Origin: CAZGOM01 sp964542875
GTDB taxonomy: Bacteria > Planctomycetota > Phycisphaerae > Phycisphaerales > Phycisphaeraceae
Reading direction: 5' to 3'
Length of the DNA: 24,139 nt
NCBI GenBank assembly: GCA_964542875.1
Contig: CAZIWA010000084.1
Span: forward strand, 1-24,139
The translations under genes and the position numbers were made by a program. Of this stretch, positions 24,001 to 24,139 are shown one piece after another. The first letter of the stretch is position 1. Every line of letters begins with the position of its first letter. The notes below the pieces were generated by a model that was given only the letters and a program-made list of their open reading frames with translations, did no database searches and was not told the origin of the DNA.

Positions 24001-24139
24001 TTGTGAATGAAGATGCACCGACCCAAAACATCAATCTTGCCGATTACTTTTCTGACCCTGAGACCGCAGGCGCAAACCTGGTTTACACGATTACGGGAAA
24101 CACAACCGGCGGCCTGGTGTCCACGCAATTCAATGCAGG
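18030..24139 (+). CDS. Giant surface protein: alternating propeller-like and cadherin-like blocks (partial)
   Basis: The frame stays open from ATG 18030 to the window end, giving at least 2036 codons, so the C-terminus is missing. GGGGGA at 18015-18020 is the ribosome-binding site; ATG 18033 is an equal alternative. The N-terminus is basic and polar and carries FEQMEQRALMSG (residues 45-56), a degenerate form of the LEPR-XLL motif of planctomycete giant proteins. Three blocks of seven repeats follow, each unit about 50 residues with DGSFVVxW, then YxxRF-xxxGxxxG-xFxVN. They are separated by cadherin-like repeats with EDAP, a Y(F/Y)xDxET-type motif, (A/R)TDxxG and a VND-type end. A cell-surface adhesin or matrix protein is inferred. 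Compared with its neighbours the gene is visibly less GC-rich. Confidence 0.93.
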   Translation, partial: MMISKTKHSSKTGSKAAHTNGRYTRLAQWVKAFLGGGEGKERAAFEQMEQRALMSGLTYELGDIFQVNSYTTGAQTYDAPVSRSANGSFVISWAGQGTGDNNGVFAKLFGADGKAVTGDFLVNDVTAGNQLGSFSTMFDDGSFVVGWNDTASGSAYGQRFDSVGAKVGSSFLIATGALVSDIAAGTDNTLVAVGVGKDINGPNIQKTFAQRMDKTGSKLGGRINVSVLSGLFNDVSPDIEIANDNSFVVTWQFTILNGPNSIAGRRFSASGAPQGDEFEVPTYAIGRKELSDIDTAADGSFVIVWSGEGFQDQDGAGVYAQRYNSAGTAIGANFLVNSTVTGEQQKASVWSGDDGRFLVVWHEAQQGVELGQAYGRLYGADGVPAGNQFLLSGASTGVRDVKVGHQGVDGTTVISWVDAFSDGDGDGVFAREIKTQTAPSSTAIPNFVIAKNSQPITIDLSKYFQDSETPFSSLVFSIPTNTTTGLGGMSVVSGTFTFTPDGVHNGVGQITIRATDEGGLYAERTFSVTVENNFAPTVTAISPITIDEDAPAPTVNLYAYFNDLDSGPSGLIYSVKSNSNSALVTSTPISGGVLTLNLGANANGVSNLIVRGTDSLGYFVETSIELTVATVNDAPIATVIGPVSVSEDASPTVINLTSYFSDVETPAASLVYLVTDNTLSSVITASISAGSLTLTYAKNAFGEGDITVQATDPGGLFYSQTFHVTVNPVNDVPTVTVIPNLTVTQDAPTAHIDLSAYFSDPEDGGAGLIYTIVSGARPTTFTHTITGAMLDIGFIAGRWGTEVITVRGKDSTGAYVDSTFTVTATRDPSRSLVMAGGMLVANQYTTGGQGLSSIAAAPDGTFIVNWEGEGPAGGSSTYVRRFAADGTPLTGDIQVRAGTVGSVSESQVDIASDGTFVVVWSGAGTGDDSGVFFQAFDALGNKVGSEVRVNSTTASDQRQGNLAILTDGSMVFTWLSGPNAAGSNHTAYIRRFARDGTPLTNEVILSGTTYQVDTFPEVAASPDGGYMAVWETYADSSSGQILGRRFSASNTYIGNVMTISPTQKIGLSRPSVAYAPDGSFVVAYVRATTTSASSTEIYARRYSASGTAIGTEFIVNTNTTNRQVSPDIAMLPDGGFIVSWTNVTHSGWSNWPGVSAAFQMFDASGNKVQGEIAYGAPAGTQIQSARRPAVLADGSVMLGWINRDSAGNDEAMFRRMEWQYAPKLSKAAVINVTEDTPTTIDFSTYYSDAETASGGLIYTMPGGFPSVLGTAELVGSKLTITPIADLNGTAKFTLYVVDPAGLNVATEFTVNVTGVNDAPVALDAPVPFEVNGRSPVSFNVTSYFADLETPSTGLTYLVVENSDDGVATATTTAGGLLSLTPIADGTATVTIRATDPQGLFVENTFSYAVDRNEPPFAVAIDPIALAIGGASKQLDLAAYFTDSDDASGELTYTLVSNGNPFVVTAKMTGSVLDLNTLALGFGIANIIVRATDTKGLYTDMAIHVEVDRDPSSVLSPIGPSVIANQFIYGSQFEGGITYLTDGSFVLVWEFGGTISGRRFDSSGTPLTNDFAIGAGGYDSRVSASPNGGFVVTWNASGQVYDSAGVAVGATFKAYENAGGGQLTATYLADGSFVVSWTSSSAPGGPSVYTRRFSAAGVAITSETLVASGVTSGTFSQIAASPDGGYAVIWDSAPSLATGGIFLQRFGADNVPVGSKVTVSESDGTCQSRPTVAFQADGGFIAAWSYSNSAQTDAEIFARSYDATGTPVSGLFVVNTLTTGYQVSPYIATIPGAGYVISWSSLVSKGTSPYGALASYFQVYDENMTKIGDQTRFSDAAFTQMQTGSRPAVAPNGDITFGWINKNSKLPDNTDDAMFQRFTWNSKPVTTGIPEVFLSEGDAPITFDISSYFSDVETPDGKLVYTLGSNTNAQLVTAVADGSFITLTLGDNKSGQALIDLTVTDEIGFSVTTQIKVSVAETDNDNPVVVTIPNVIVNEDAPTQNINLADYFSDPETAGANLVYTITGNTTGGLVSTQFNA
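18162..18197 (+). other. Degenerate LEPR-XLL-like N-terminal motif
   Basis: Codons for FEQMEQRALMSG (residues 45-56 of the giant protein) resemble the FExLEPRxLLSG signature found near the N-terminus of very large planctomycete surface proteins. Pro is replaced by Gln, and the two Leu by Leu-Met. In the family it is thought to be linked to export, because a classical signal peptide is missing here as there. Assignment is by eye. Confidence 0.55.
18222..19331 (+). repeat. Propeller-like block 1 (seven repeats)
   Basis: Seven units of about 40-60 codons can be counted by the motif (D/N)(G/N)SFV(I/V)xW or its variants: NGSFVISW, DGSFVVGW, DNTLVAVG, DNSFVVTW, DGSFVIVW, DGRFLVVW and DGTTVISW. Each is followed by a GxxxxxRF or YG-type strand and a (F/I)xVN-type end. 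Exactly seven repeats with an incomplete last unit suggest a closed seven-bladed beta propeller. Confidence 0.7.
19341..20516 (+). repeat. Cadherin-like block 1 (four repeats)
   Basis: Four units of about 95 residues each carry an opening strand with EDAP, EDAS or QDAP (first unit degenerate). They continue with the consensus IxLxxYFxDxE, LxYxV and ATDxxGLF, and close with VTV. Linkers of the type VNDAP join them. This is the cadherin-like (tandem-95 / Cadherin_5) type seen in large bacterial adhesins. The block ends in RDPS, directly before the next propeller-like block. Confidence 0.8.
20517..21686 (+). repeat. Propeller-like block 2 (seven repeats)
   Basis: Seven units are marked by DGTFIVNW, DGTFVVVW, DGSMVFTW, DGGYMAVW, DGSFVVAY, DGGFIVSW and DGSVMLGW. 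The block opens with VANQYTTGGQ, matching the VNSYTTGAQ opening of block 1, and closes with AMFRRMEW. Confidence 0.75.
21687..22562 (+). repeat. Cadherin-like block 2 (three repeats)
   Basis: Three units carry FSTYYSDAET, VTSYFADLET and LAAYFTDSDD, followed by VVDPAGL, ATDPQGL and ATDTKGL. The first two are joined by a VNDAP linker, and the block ends in DRDPS. Only the first unit keeps the EDTP-type acidic opening; the second has VNGRSP and the third IGGASK, so calcium binding may be partly lost. Confidence 0.78.
22563..23666 (+). repeat. Propeller-like block 3 (seven repeats)
   Basis: Seven units are marked by DGSFVLVW, NGGFVVTW, DGSFVVSW, DGGYAVIW, DGGFIAAW, GAGYVISW and NGDITFGW. The opening VIANQFIYGSQ and the closing AMFQRFTW match block 2. 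Units 1 and 2 are shorter (about 30-35 residues between motifs). Confidence 0.75.
23667..24139 (+). repeat. Cadherin-like block 3 (at least two repeats, cut by window end)
   Basis: One complete unit (SEGDAPITFDISSYFSDVET to VSVAETDN) and the start of a second (VNEDAPTQNINLADYFSDPET) are visible. The frame is still open at the last base, so more repeats and the C-terminus lie beyond the window. Confidence 0.8.

Overview
The window reads as an accessory, carbohydrate-oriented stretch of a moderately GC-rich bacterial chromosome. The best guess for the source is Planctomycetota, probably a Phycisphaerae-like lineage. The reasons are a giant surface protein with a degenerate LEPR-XLL-type N-terminal motif, a secreted DUF4838 protein, a GntR/LacI-type hybrid regulator and a secreted protein built from SH3/Tudor-like repeats. 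Lentisphaerota or Verrucomicrobiota remain possible. There are no rRNA, tRNA, CRISPR or transposase genes that I can support.

Region 1 (1-6601) is a small sugar-polymer locus. A heptamer tandem repeat at the window edge precedes a GntR-type regulator with a sugar-binding effector domain (+). It converges on a secreted 882-aa protein resembling an alpha/alpha-toroid polysaccharide lyase (-). That gene is divergent from a secreted DUF4838 (glycosidase-related) protein (+). The 204-bp AT-rich divergent spacer holds an imperfect inverted repeat that could be the operator.

Region 2 (6602-10097) holds more housekeeping-like genes. A DPPY methyltransferase (+) abuts the DUF4838 gene, and its Arg/Gly/Pro-rich tail overlaps the 3' end of truB (-) antisense. 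Upstream of truB on the same strand lies an exported protein with seven SH3/Tudor-like repeats.

Region 3 (10098-17640) contains a 780-aa probable glycosidase-like protein with a GATase-like domain (+). It converges on a LacI-family regulator (-). Then come a membrane-bound Cache-HAMP-PP2C (RsbU/SpoIIE-type) phosphatase (+) and a cytoplasmic GH20-like hexosaminidase (+) with a palindrome directly before its start codon.

Region 4 (17641-24139) is a 389-bp leader with mutually exclusive hairpins, followed by a giant gene that runs off the window end (at least 2036 codons). Its protein alternates predicted seven-repeat beta-propeller-like blocks (three seen, exactly seven WxxG-type repeats each) with runs of cadherin-like repeats (4, 3 and at least 2). 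This is the most striking item in the window.

Taken together, extracellular enzymes could open a polysaccharide, cytoplasmic glycosidases could finish the oligosaccharides under GntR and LacI control, and the giant surface protein could mediate attachment. The functional links between these genes are inference.
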